Source: Tautonia rosea
GTDB lineage: Bacteria > Planctomycetota > Planctomycetia > Isosphaerales > Isosphaeraceae
Length of the DNA: 64,000 nucleotides
NCBI RefSeq assembly: GCF_012958305.1
Contig: NZ_JABBYO010000002.1
Location: forward strand, 434,001-498,000
Direction: 5' to 3'
The notes beneath the pieces are model-generated. The model was not told the origin of the DNA and made no database searches. It worked only from the letters and a program-made list of their open reading frames with translations. The translations under genes were made by a program, and so were the position numbers. Shown piece after piece: positions 1 through 7,968 of the stretch; position 1 is the stretch's first letter; every line of letters starts with the position of its first letter.

Positions 1-288
1 CGTCAGAGCGTCTCGCATCCGGCCCAGTCGCTCCAGATGCTCCCGACGCTCGGTGATTGACTCGGCGCTTGACTGAGCGTTCAAGACATCAACAACAGCT
101 TGAAAAAATGTATTCCAGTTTTCAACATTTTCAGGGGATTGGTCCTCGCCGGAAAGTTGCTCCTTGGCCTGATCAATCCTGGTGAGAATCTGCTGAAACG
201 ATGACGTGGCCGGTGCCGCGCCAAGCATGACGATCATACCCAGACTGAGAAGTCCAGCCGTTCCGATCCGCGTTCGAGCCCATTGCAT
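1..288 (-). CDS. Secreted hypothetical protein, N-terminal part (runs off the left edge)
   Basis: An open frame runs leftward from an ATG at 288 to the first base without a stop, 96 codons. A GAGGAAC-type ribosome binding site lies about 8 bases upstream. The product begins MQWARTRIGTAGLLSLGMIV, a basic start followed by a hydrophobic stretch and Ala-rich cleavage region, so it looks exported. The visible mature part is helical and charged (residues about 30-96) with no family I recognise. It is divergent from the FG-GAP lipoprotein gene, sharing a 289-bp upstream region. The C-terminus lies outside the window, so length and function cannot be judged. Confidence 0.65.
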   Translation of the reverse strand, partial: MQWARTRIGTAGLLSLGMIVMLGAAPATSSFQQILTRIDQAKEQLSGEDQSPENVENWNTFFQAVVDVLNAQSSAESITERREHLERLGRMRDALT

Positions 289-442
289 CGCGTCCTGTTC
301 CTCCCTCGATTGCGGGTCTTCGGTGATCCCAGACGATCCGGTATCTCGTGAAACTGGACCGGCTGGGGGATTGTTGATGATCCTGTAGCAAATGACGAGC
401 CCAGACCAGGGGGTATCGGGCAATTCGAGACAATTGAAGGGG

Positions 443-474
443 TTGGACGCCCCCCTTGGTCGTCGTGTTACAAT
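443..474 (+). promoter_or_regulatory. Candidate promoter of the FG-GAP lipoprotein gene
   Basis: A TACAAT hexamer at 469-474 preceded by TGT makes a plausible extended -10 element, 104 bases before the chosen start. The best -35-like hexamer, TTGGAC at 443-448, is 20 bases away, which is longer than ideal. Similar TACAAT elements precede other genes in the window (45793, 61317). This is motif matching only. Confidence 0.3.
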
Positions 475-577
475 AACGGCGAGCACGCGTTCTCGCGGGA
501 ATCGAAGCCGATCCGTGCTCGATTTTCTTCCCGATCCGCCCCATCCTGTTTGCCTTCATTCTCTCCAAGGGCCTGCG

Positions 578-2494
578 ATGCTCGACCTCGAACGCCGACC
601 CGAAGCAGCCTCGAACGGGGCCATTCGATGGCCAATCCGATGCCACCTTGTCATCTTTCCGGTCCTGGCGATGACGCTTTCCGGTTGCGGGCAAGGGGAA
701 TCGGTCTCGTCGGTCCCCGACGCCGTCGCCAGTACGTCGCCCGTCGAAGCCGATCTTGATCCTTTTGCCGCATCCGACACGGCCGACCGACAGCCTCGGG
801 CCGCCAATCCGATGATCCCTCAGGAGCCGAGCCCATTCCGCTTTTCCGAAATTGCCTCGTCGGCCGGCATTGATTTTGTCCACATCTCCGGCATGACCGA
901 CGAGCGGCACTACCCTTCGGCCAATGCCTCGGGTGTCGCCATCTTTGATGCCGATGGCGACGGTGTGATGGATCTCTATTTCGCCTCCTGCACGTACCTT
1001 CCGCTCGGCTCGTCCAACGAAGGGAATAATCGCCTCTACCGAAACAATGGCGATGGCACGTTTTCGGACATCACCGAGTCCTCGGGACTCGGATTTCAGG
1101 GATTCTGCCACGGCATCGTTGTTGCCGACTTCGACAACGACGGTCTCCCCGACGTCTTCCTTGCCTGCTACGGCCCCAATCGCATGTACCGGAACAACGG
1201 TGACGGCACCTTTGCCGATGTCAGCAGCGAGGCCGGCATCGAGAACATGGACCGCACCGTTATCGACCGCGAAACCGACGCCTCCGGCAAGACCGTCGAA
1301 CGCGAGCGGACCCTCATCAACTGGGCGTCCGGCGGTGCCGTGCTCGATTACGACAACGACGGCGACCTCGACCTCTACGTGGCGGTTCACGGCGATTGGC
1401 GACTGCCCGAGGACGACAAGTGGTGCGGCTTCGAGGATCGTGGCATCCGCCTCTATTGCTCTCCTCGCCAGATTCGCACCGTTAAGGATGTCTTCTACCG
1501 GAACAACGGCGACGGTACCTTCACCGACGTGACCGACGAGGTCGGCATGGGGCGCTCCGATGGTCACGGCTTCGGCGTCGTTGCCGCCGACTTGAACAAC
1601 GACGGTCTGATCGACGTGTACGTCGCCAACGACCAGAACCCAAACTTCCTGTTCCTGAACAACGGCGACGGTAGCTTCACCGATGCGACCGAGACCTCCG
1701 GCGCCGCCTTCGACATCGACGGCATGGCCCAGTCGGGCATGGGTGTCGATGCCGAAGACATCGACGGCGATGGCCTTCCCGAACTGTTCGTCACCAATTT
1801 TCAGAACGAGTACAACACCCTCTACCGCAACACCGGCGACGGGTTTTTCACCGACATGACGCCGTTCTACGGCCTCTCTCAAGACAGTCGCCCCTGGGTC
1901 GGCTGGGGGTGTGCCCTGGCCGACTTCGACTCGGACGGCTGGCCTGATTGTTTCGTCACGAACGGCCACGTTGATGCGAACCATCCTGATTTTGAATATC
2001 CCGAGCCGCCGCTCTTGCTCCGCAACGTCGCCCTCGGCGACGACTCCACCAGCCGACGCTTCCGCCTCGCCACCCGGGATGTCGGCCCCTATTTCGACGC
2101 CAAGCACGTCGGCCGCGGGGCCGCCTTCGGCGACCTCGACGACGATGGCGACCTCGACATCGTCATCGTTCACAAGGATGATCGGCCCGCGATCCTCCGC
2201 AACGATACGCCCCGAGAGGGCCACCACTGGGTCCGACTCCTTTTGACCGGCACCCAGAGTAATCGCGACGCAATCGGCGCGATCATCACCGTCGAGACCA
2301 ACGCCCAGACCATCCACCGCCAGCGCAAATCAGGCACCAGTATGCTCTCCTCCAACGATCCTCGCGTTCTGATCGGTCTTGGCAAGGCCGACCGTATCGA
2401 CCGCCTCACCATCCGCTGGCCCTCCGGTGCCGAAACCGTTCTCGAAGACGTCGAGGTCGACCGCGACCTGCCCATCACCGAACCGGAAGCGTAA
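578..2494 (+). CDS. CRTAC1-like FG-GAP/VCBS repeat lipoprotein with ASPIC/UnbV C-terminal domain
   Basis: The protein is 638 residues from the ATG at 578, chosen because CAAAGGG-like CCAAGGG lies 7 bases upstream and the product then starts with a hydrophobic stretch ending in a lipobox (LSGC). The frame is open further upstream to 392, but that extension has no such signals. The mature part carries repeated Asp/Asn-rich calcium loops such as DADGDGVMDLY and DFDNDGLPDVF, each followed by YRNNGDGTF, typical of FG-GAP/VCBS beta-propellers. The last 70 residues (GAIITVETN, RWPSGAETVLEDV) match the ASPIC/UnbV module that closes these proteins. It is probably a surface-exposed, calcium-binding lipoprotein; the ligand is unknown. 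Such proteins are abundant in planctomycetes. No operon partner is evident. Confidence 0.85.
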   Translation: MLDLERRPEAASNGAIRWPIRCHLVIFPVLAMTLSGCGQGESVSSVPDAVASTSPVEADLDPFAASDTADRQPRAANPMIPQEPSPFRFSEIASSAGIDFVHISGMTDERHYPSANASGVAIFDADGDGVMDLYFASCTYLPLGSSNEGNNRLYRNNGDGTFSDITESSGLGFQGFCHGIVVADFDNDGLPDVFLACYGPNRMYRNNGDGTFADVSSEAGIENMDRTVIDRETDASGKTVERERTLINWASGGAVLDYDNDGDLDLYVAVHGDWRLPEDDKWCGFEDRGIRLYCSPRQIRTVKDVFYRNNGDGTFTDVTDEVGMGRSDGHGFGVVAADLNNDGLIDVYVANDQNPNFLFLNNGDGSFTDATETSGAAFDIDGMAQSGMGVDAEDIDGDGLPELFVTNFQNEYNTLYRNTGDGFFTDMTPFYGLSQDSRPWVGWGCALADFDSDGWPDCFVTNGHVDANHPDFEYPEPPLLLRNVALGDDSTSRRFRLATRDVGPYFDAKHVGRGAAFGDLDDDGDLDIVIVHKDDRPAILRNDTPREGHHWVRLLLTGTQSNRDAIGAIITVETNAQTIHRQRKSGTSMLSSNDPRVLIGLGKADRIDRLTIRWPSGAETVLEDVEVDRDLPITEPEA

Positions 2495-2561
2495 CCCGCC
2501 CCCGATGGCCACGGACCCTCCGACAGAATCGGAACACACGCACACAAACAGGATACTCCAG

Positions 2562-2679
2562 CCACGTATGAAACACAGATGAGAAACGAGAAGAAGAAGA
2601 ATGAGACATGCGATCAAGATCGCTGCAAGTCATTTCTGTCTCTATCGCTGTTGTGATCCTATCTGTGTTTCATCCGTGG
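2562..2679. repeat. Inverted-repeat element A between two plus-strand genes
   Basis: The left arm 2562-2580 (CCACGTATGAAACACAGAT) and right arm 2661-2679 (ATCTGTGTTTCATCCGTGG) are reverse complements at 18 of 19 positions, enclosing an 80-base, purine-rich then pyrimidine-rich interior that can pair loosely. The base composition is unlike neighbouring coding DNA. From memory, near-identical ATCTGTGTTTCATCCGTGG sequences recur between genes in planctomycetes and other phyla, so this is probably a dispersed REP-like element rather than a site specific to this locus. Confidence 0.7.
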
Positions 2680-2724
2680 CGAAATCTCCCCCTTTGATGA
2701 CTTTCCGTCCCGGAACCGCCCCTC

Positions 2725-3699
2725 ATGCGAGACATCCGTATCGCCACCGCCCAGTTCGAGCATCTCGACGGCGACAAGATCGCCAATCTCACCCGCATCC
2801 GCGACCTGACCCGTCGCGCCGCAGGCGAAGGTGCCGAGGTCGTTTGCTTTCACGAGTGTGCGATCACCGGCTACACCTTCCTCCAGTCGCTCGATCGCGA
2901 CGGCCTTGCCTCCCTGGCTGAGCCGGTTCCCGATGGCCCTTCGATCGCGTCACTCTGGGAAATCGCTCGGGAATCCCGTGTCGTCGTCATGGCCGGCCTG
3001 GTCGAGATCGATTCCGAGGGGCGCCTGTTCAACAGCTATGCCGTGGTCAGTCCTGACGGTTTTCTCACCTGCCATCGAAAGCTCCATGTGTTCATCAGCC
3101 CGTACCTTTCTCCGGGACCGGGCTACACGGTCTTCGATCACGATGGCGTCCGGTTCGGCATCCTGACCTGTTACGACAACAACCTCCCTGAGAACGCCCG
3201 AGCCACCACCTTGCTCGGCGCCGAGGTGATCATCGCTCCCCACGTCACCGGCTGCCTCCCCTCGACCATGCCCGGCCGTGGTTCGGTCGATCGTGCTCTC
3301 TGGGAAAATCGCCACCGCGACCCCTCCCGCCTCCGCCTCGAATTCCAGGGGCCGAAGGCCCGCGGCTGGCTCTTGCGCTGGCTACCCGCCCGCGCCTGGG
3401 AGAACGGCGTCTACTACGTCTTCTCCAACCCGATCGGCGTCGATGGCGATACGATCAAGCCTGGCCTCTCCATGATCCTTGACCCCCACGGCGAAATCCT
3501 CGCCGAATGCCACGCCCTCGGTGACGACCTCGCCGTCGCGCTTCTTACCTCTGAAGCCTTCGAACACGCCTCCGGCCGCCGTTATCTCAACGCCCGCCGC
3601 CCCGAACTCTACGAGCCGATCACCCGCCCCCATCCCCCCGGCCACCAGGCCATCACCAAGCCCGGCTGGTCCCTCTCTTACGAATCCCGTTCCTCCTGA
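2725..3699 (+). CDS. Carbon-nitrogen hydrolase (nitrilase superfamily amidase)
   Basis: This 324-residue cytoplasmic protein shows the complete Glu-Lys-Cys triad of the nitrilase superfamily: E44 in CFHECAITG, K119 in CHRKLHVF and C149 in GILTCYDNN. The order and spacing fit the family's alpha-beta-beta-alpha fold, and length is normal. Members hydrolyse amides, nitriles or carbamoyl compounds; the substrate cannot be told from sequence. A loop of about 40 residues (roughly 180-225) containing WENRHRDPSRLRLEFQGPKARG is longer than in many amidases. The gene stands alone, 230 bases after the FG-GAP gene, with repeat A in between. No ribosome binding site is obvious before the ATG at 2725, but homology starts straight after it. 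Confidence 0.88.
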   Translation: MRDIRIATAQFEHLDGDKIANLTRIRDLTRRAAGEGAEVVCFHECAITGYTFLQSLDRDGLASLAEPVPDGPSIASLWEIARESRVVVMAGLVEIDSEGRLFNSYAVVSPDGFLTCHRKLHVFISPYLSPGPGYTVFDHDGVRFGILTCYDNNLPENARATTLLGAEVIIAPHVTGCLPSTMPGRGSVDRALWENRHRDPSRLRLEFQGPKARGWLLRWLPARAWENGVYYVFSNPIGVDGDTIKPGLSMILDPHGEILAECHALGDDLAVALLTSEAFEHASGRRYLNARRPELYEPITRPHPPGHQAITKPGWSLSYESRSS

Positions 3700-3840
3700 A
3701 CCCTCGAGCCCTCGTCCCTTGGTGTCCTCTCGATGCCACCGGGGACGAGGTGCGATCGCAGAGCCGCACCGTCGTTCAGGATTCATCACGCTCTCGACAC
3801 GCTCAACCTCCCCAATTCCTTCTCGCTCCGCCTTTCGTTT

Positions 3841-3869
3841 TCTCCGCGTCTTTGCGACGCTGCGCGCGA
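3841..3869 (+). repeat. Single copy related to repeat B (CCGCGTCTTTGCG type)
   Basis: The 29 bases at 3841-3869 match the right arm of the hairpin at 45749-45777 at 22 of 29 positions, including an identical 9-base end TGCGCGCGA. A convincing opposite arm is not visible here, although GGTGCG/CGCACC (3749-3754 and 3765-3770) forms a short hairpin upstream. The surrounding 284-base gap (3700-3983) is pyrimidine-rich and holds no gene I can support. Confidence 0.5.
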
Positions 3870-3983
3870 TCCCCTCCTCGCATTCTCCCTTTTGTTTCTG
3901 CACATAGGTCTTCCTCCCCCCTTAATCCCTCATCACAATACACCTGATCGCTCGCCCTGGCCCATTCCTCCGAGCCTCCTCCG

Positions 3984-4751
3984 ATGCGCTCCTCTCCCGA
4001 TCTCTCCGGCCTCCGCTGCATGGTGCTCGGCTCGACCTCCGGCATCGGCCGAGCCACCGCCTTCGCCCTTGCCTCCTCAGGGGCCGACGTGATCATCCAC
4101 GGCCGCCGCTCCCGAGACGCCGCCGAATCCGTCGCTGCCGAGTGCCTCCGTCTCGGCTCGGCGCGATCCGCCGTCCTCATGGCCGACCTCGCCGCACGCG
4201 ACGCCGGCGACCAACTCGTCCAGGATGCCTGGAATCTCTGGGACGGCCTCGACGCCTGGCTCCACCTCGCCGGCGCCGACACCCTGACCGGCCCCGGTGC
4301 ATCGCTCGACTTCGACGCCAAACTCGACCTCCTCTGGGCCGTCGACGTCGTCTCGACCCTCCGCCTTTGCCGTCAGGTCGGTGCCTTGATGAAGCAGCAA
4401 GGCCACGGAACCATCCTCACCATGGGCTGGGACCAGGCCGAAACCGGGATGGAAGGCGACTCCGGCGAACTCTTTGCCGCCACCAAGGGGGCCATCATGT
4501 GCCTCACCCGCTCCCTCTCCCTCAGCCTCGCCCCCGAGGTTCGTGTCAACTGCCTTGCCCCCGGATGGATCAAGACCTCCTGGGGTGAACAAGCTTCCGA
4601 CGAGTGGCAAGCTCGCGCCGTCTCCGAGGCCCCCCTCGCTCGCTGGGGCACCCCCGACGACGTCGCCCAGGTCGCCCGCTTCCTCGTCAGCCCTGCCGCC
4701 AAGTTCTTGACCGGCCAGATCGTTCGTATCAATGGAGGGGCGATCCGATAA
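3984..4751 (+). CDS. SDR-family protein lacking the catalytic Ser-Tyr pair
   Basis: The 255-residue product has the Rossmann nucleotide-binding start GSTSGIGRA, the expected length, and the FabG-like C-terminal region with NCLAPGWIKT and a final GQIVRINGG, so it belongs to the classical short-chain dehydrogenase/reductase family. The active site is abnormal: the usual Y-x-x-x-K reads F164-A-A-T-K168, and the Ser-containing strand is replaced by TILTMGWD. K168 is kept. The protein may bind NAD(P) without classical catalysis, or use different chemistry. It is followed after 23 bases by a small membrane protein gene on the same strand. Start chosen as the ATG at 3984, just before the Rossmann motif. 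Confidence 0.8.
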   Translation: MRSSPDLSGLRCMVLGSTSGIGRATAFALASSGADVIIHGRRSRDAAESVAAECLRLGSARSAVLMADLAARDAGDQLVQDAWNLWDGLDAWLHLAGADTLTGPGASLDFDAKLDLLWAVDVVSTLRLCRQVGALMKQQGHGTILTMGWDQAETGMEGDSGELFAATKGAIMCLTRSLSLSLAPEVRVNCLAPGWIKTSWGEQASDEWQARAVSEAPLARWGTPDDVAQVARFLVSPAAKFLTGQIVRINGGAIR

Positions 4752-4774
4752 TCATCGACGCCCGGGGGCGCATC

Positions 4775-5377
4775 ATGAACACGACCGCACTGTTCGTCGA
4801 ACTCCTCATCATCGGAGCGGGGGCTGCCATCGCGGTGGCGCTTGCCATCGTTGGCCTTTGCGGTTACGAGTGGGTTCCGCTCCTGAAGCCGGTGGAGTGG
4901 CTCATTCTGGTCCCACTGCTTGCCATCGCCTATGTGCTCGGCATCGTTGTTGATCGCCTGGCTGACTTCCCTTTCGATAAATGGATCGAAGCGGCGCGAA
5001 CGAGAACGTTTGGATCGAAGGACAGTTATCATCAGGCCCGATACTCCGTGCTCTCGCGGCACGAGACATTCCGCTTCATTCTCGAATACGGTCGGAGCCG
5101 ACTGAGAATCGCCCGGGGATGGACCCTGAACTGCATCCTGATTTTCGTCGCGATGCAGGCCTATGCCTTCGGTCGTCTCGAAGGCTCAGCCCGCTGGCAG
5201 GTGGCACTCATCGGTGGTTCAGCGATTACCCTGCTCGCGCTCTCAACCCTGTACGCCACGAAACAACTCGCGGAAACCGAACTCGAAAAACTCAAGGAAT
5301 TCCAGAAAATGCTTGGCGATCCCGGCATGGTCGGAGAGAACAGAACCCCACCCTCAGACAGCCTGACTCCCTCTTGA
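4775..5377 (+). CDS. Hypothetical membrane protein
   Basis: The frame is open into the preceding gene, but the first start with protein-like sequence is the ATG at 4775 (MNTTALFVELLIIGAG), giving 200 residues. Four hydrophobic segments are visible: about 5-30, 38-62, 113-130 and 140-160. A charged loop (about 65-110, FPFDKWIEAARTRTF...) lies between the second and third, and a coiled-coil-like tail ELEKLKEFQKMLG lies near the C-terminus. I recognise no family. It sits 23 bases after the SDR gene and may share its transcript; no functional link is evident. Confidence 0.7.
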   Translation: MNTTALFVELLIIGAGAAIAVALAIVGLCGYEWVPLLKPVEWLILVPLLAIAYVLGIVVDRLADFPFDKWIEAARTRTFGSKDSYHQARYSVLSRHETFRFILEYGRSRLRIARGWTLNCILIFVAMQAYAFGRLEGSARWQVALIGGSAITLLALSTLYATKQLAETELEKLKEFQKMLGDPGMVGENRTPPSDSLTPS

Positions 5378-5432
5378 GCATCCGTAGTCGATCAGCAGGA
5401 TCGCTAACCCGAAGAATTCAGGAGATCGAGGC

Positions 5433-6860
5433 ATGAATCTCTCCCTCTGGGTTGCACTGACGATCGGCCAGGTCGTCTCGGCCTCCGACCGCCCCGATCC
5501 CACCCCCGCCGAGGCCGAGGCCGCCCTCCATGCCGCCGTCTCCTTCTTCACGGAGAAGGTCGCTTCTCACGGGGCCTACGTCTGGCGGGTCAGTTCCGAC
5601 CTGACCGACCGCCGAGGCGAGGGGATCGCCAGCCCGACGATGGCCTGGGTCCAGCCCCCTGGCACCCCGAGCGTCGGCGAGGCCCTGCTCGACGCCTACC
5701 TCGACACGGACGATCCCCTCCTGCTCGACGCCGCCCTTGACGCCGCCCACGCCCTCTGCCTCGGCCAGATGAACTCCGGAGGCTGGTTCTACTCAATCGA
5801 GTTCGACCCCGCCAAACGTCCCGCCTTCGACTACCGCGACAATCCCGATCGCCCTGCCAAAGCCTCTCGCAGCCAGCGCATGACCACCCTCGACGACGAC
5901 ACCACCCAGGCCTCCCTCCGCTTCCTCATCCGGATGGATGAGACCCTCGACTTCGCCGACCCCCGCATCCACGACGCCGTCCGCTACGGCCTCGATGCCC
6001 TCCTCGCCGCGCAGCACCCCAACGGCGGTTGGTACGTCTGGTGGGACTCTTTCCCGAAGCCCCTCTCTGAAGACGATTACCCGATTCTCCCCGCCTGCTA
6101 CCCCGAGACCTGGCTCCGCGAATGGCCCAACACCTGGCTGGGGCGTTACGTCACCAATGACAACCTCATGCCCGATGTGATCGAAACGCTCCTCCTCGCC
6201 CACCGCACCTACGACGACCCCCGCTACCTCACCGCCGCCCGCCGCGCCGGCGACTTCCTCATCCTCGCCCAGATGCCCGACCCCCAGCCCGCCTGGGCCC
6301 AGCAATACAACGTGGCCATGCACCCCGAATGGTCCCGCAAGTTCGAGCCCCCCGCCATCAGCGGCGGCGAATCCCAGGGCATCCTCCAGGTCCTCATGCG
6401 GCTCTATCGCGCCTCGGGCGACCCCAAATACCTCGAACCCATCCCGAAGGCCCTCGACTACCTCCGCCGCTCCCAGCTCCCCGACGGCCGCCTCGCCCGC
6501 TTCTACGAGCTCCGCACCAATCGCCCGCTCTATTTCACCAGGGATTATCAACTCACCTATTCCAGTGACGACATGCCCACTCACTACGGCTTCATCGTCC
6601 CCTCCCGCCTCGACCGCATCGCCTCCGAATACGACCGCCTCCGCGAGCAACCCGCTCCGCGTCGATCGTCCCCCGAATCCATTTCTCCGAAGCTCACCCC
6701 CACCCTCTCCCGATCCGCCCGCGCGGTCATCGACGCACTTGACGACCGCGGCGCCTGGCTCGACCTTACCGAGAAGGGAACCCCAATCATTCAGTCGGCC
6801 ACCTTTTCGGAGAACATCCGCGTCCTCTCCCGCTATCTCGCCGCCTCGAAGGCGCGTTGA
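5433..6860 (+). CDS. Secreted pectate lyase-like (alpha/alpha) barrel protein, PL10-type
   Basis: The 475-residue product begins with a signal peptide (MNLSLWVALTIGQVVSA). It continues with repeated helical hairpins containing the motifs ALLAAQHPNGGW, MPDPQPAWAQQYNV, KFEPPAISGGES and LDYLRRSQLPDGRLARFYE. These resemble the PF09492-type pectate lyase barrel of family PL10. The PAWAQQY and KFEPPAxSGGES blocks, which hold the conserved catalytic region in that family, are present. The likely role is periplasmic cleavage of an acidic polysaccharide. Many planctomycete members are uncharacterised, so substrate is inferred. The C-terminal 80 residues are less conserved. It converges with the minus-strand gene that ends 11 bases away. 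The ATG at 5433 has GAGATCGAGGC upstream. Confidence 0.7.
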   Translation: MNLSLWVALTIGQVVSASDRPDPTPAEAEAALHAAVSFFTEKVASHGAYVWRVSSDLTDRRGEGIASPTMAWVQPPGTPSVGEALLDAYLDTDDPLLLDAALDAAHALCLGQMNSGGWFYSIEFDPAKRPAFDYRDNPDRPAKASRSQRMTTLDDDTTQASLRFLIRMDETLDFADPRIHDAVRYGLDALLAAQHPNGGWYVWWDSFPKPLSEDDYPILPACYPETWLREWPNTWLGRYVTNDNLMPDVIETLLLAHRTYDDPRYLTAARRAGDFLILAQMPDPQPAWAQQYNVAMHPEWSRKFEPPAISGGESQGILQVLMRLYRASGDPKYLEPIPKALDYLRRSQLPDGRLARFYELRTNRPLYFTRDYQLTYSSDDMPTHYGFIVPSRLDRIASEYDRLREQPAPRRSSPESISPKLTPTLSRSARAVIDALDDRGAWLDLTEKGTPIIQSATFSENIRVLSRYLAASKAR

Positions 6861-6871
6861 CAATCCTCCAA

Positions 6872-7945
6872 TCAGGCAATCCTCTTGCGGAGCAGGAAGG
6901 CGACGACCAGGACGGCAATGCTCAACGTGATGCCGACGCCCCCCATCCAGGCCCCCGTCCCGGGCTCGCCAACGCGAATTGGGGGAGTATCTTCTTGAAT
7001 CTGGCTCACGGCCAGGTCGTCCGAGACGGCCTCCTCTCCGCCACCCGCGACGTAGGAGCCCCCCTCGATCAGGTCGAAGACGCGGATCCCCGGTTGGATG
7101 TCGGGCCAGAAGGTTGATGCAGGATAACTCGCGTCGAAGACGACCTCTTCGGCCCGGATCGCCGTCACGACGTCGAGTTCCGCCTTCGGCCGCTCCCCAT
7201 CAGCGTTGCGGATGACATAGGAAGAAAGCTTCGACGCCTTCGGATAATGGTGCTCACCCACGCGGTCAAGCGACTCGGCCTCCCAGACCCAGTTCGGCAC
7301 CCCGGAGTCGAGGAATTCCGGATCATTATAGGCGGAGACGCGGAGCGGCACCGAGGTTTCCTTGTCCAGGGCGTAGACGAGCGACTGCTCGCGACCCGGG
7401 CGGCCGACCCCCTCGAAGTGGAACACGTCGCAATCGCGACCAATGACCTGCTCATCAAGCAGCCGTTCTGCGGTCGGCAGGGCCTCATGGAGTGGTGTCA
7501 GCCCTACATGATAATACCGGATTGGGTCCGGGGCGCTTCGGAAGCCAAACTCGGCATCGAACATGAAATCATTGCTGATGCCGACCTTATCCTGGGTCTC
7601 GACGTCCTCGCGCCGGTAGGTGATGTTGATGCAACGATCCCCGTCGCAATACGAGGCCCGGCGGGCCACCGGCCTGCCGAGGGCGATGATCTGGTCGTCG
7701 AAGTAGCGTTCTCCCTGGCGTGTTTCGATGTAAGTCTGCGATTTCTCCCCGGGTCCACCCTCCCGGACCTCTCTGGGTGGGTGCTTTGTCGAGACGACGA
7801 CCCGGATCGATTCCGGAGCCGTCTCGCGCAAGAGGTTCTCGATGATTTCGACCGTGCGATCGGCTTGCATGGACTTCGCCCCCCCGAGTAAATGGACAAG
7901 AGAATAAAGATGTCTATTATGAGAGAAATCTGCGTGCATAGTCAC
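6872..7945 (-). CDS. Hypothetical protein with C-terminal membrane anchor, downstream of the DUF1559 gene
   Basis: Up to 357 residues from a GTG at 7945; an ATG two codons later or the ATG at 7867 (MQADRTVEII, preceded by a G-rich stretch) are alternatives. The N-terminal part lacks a clear signal peptide. The middle is beta-rich with several Cys-free stretches and motifs such as YCDGDRCINITYR and CDVFHFEG. This may be a LolA/outer-membrane-lipoprotein-carrier-like fold, which is only a resemblance. Residues about 330-350 (GGVGITLSIAVLVVAFLL) form a transmembrane segment ending RKRIA, a tail-anchor-like arrangement. It follows the DUF1559 gene by 23 bases on the same strand, so the two are probably one operon. 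Function unknown. Confidence 0.65.
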   Translation of the reverse strand: MTMHADFSHNRHLYSLVHLLGGAKSMQADRTVEIIENLLRETAPESIRVVVSTKHPPREVREGGPGEKSQTYIETRQGERYFDDQIIALGRPVARRASYCDGDRCINITYRREDVETQDKVGISNDFMFDAEFGFRSAPDPIRYYHVGLTPLHEALPTAERLLDEQVIGRDCDVFHFEGVGRPGREQSLVYALDKETSVPLRVSAYNDPEFLDSGVPNWVWEAESLDRVGEHHYPKASKLSSYVIRNADGERPKAELDVVTAIRAEEVVFDASYPASTFWPDIQPGIRVFDLIEGGSYVAGGGEEAVSDDLAVSQIQEDTPPIRVGEPGTGAWMGGVGITLSIAVLVVAFLLRKRIA

Positions 7946-7968
7946 CGGAACTGTTCAAGTTGAGAGAG

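Noticed and set aside
173-2317. A 714-codon open frame on the minus strand opposite the FG-GAP lipoprotein gene
   Set aside because: Its sequence is Val/Gly/Asp-rich and repetitive because it mirrors the calcium-loop repeats of the real gene; it has no family features. GC-rich DNA leaves such shadow frames open.
5793-6863. A 356-codon minus-strand frame opposite the pectate-lyase-like gene
   Set aside because: Gly/Val/Ala-rich shadow of the plus-strand gene without domain signatures.
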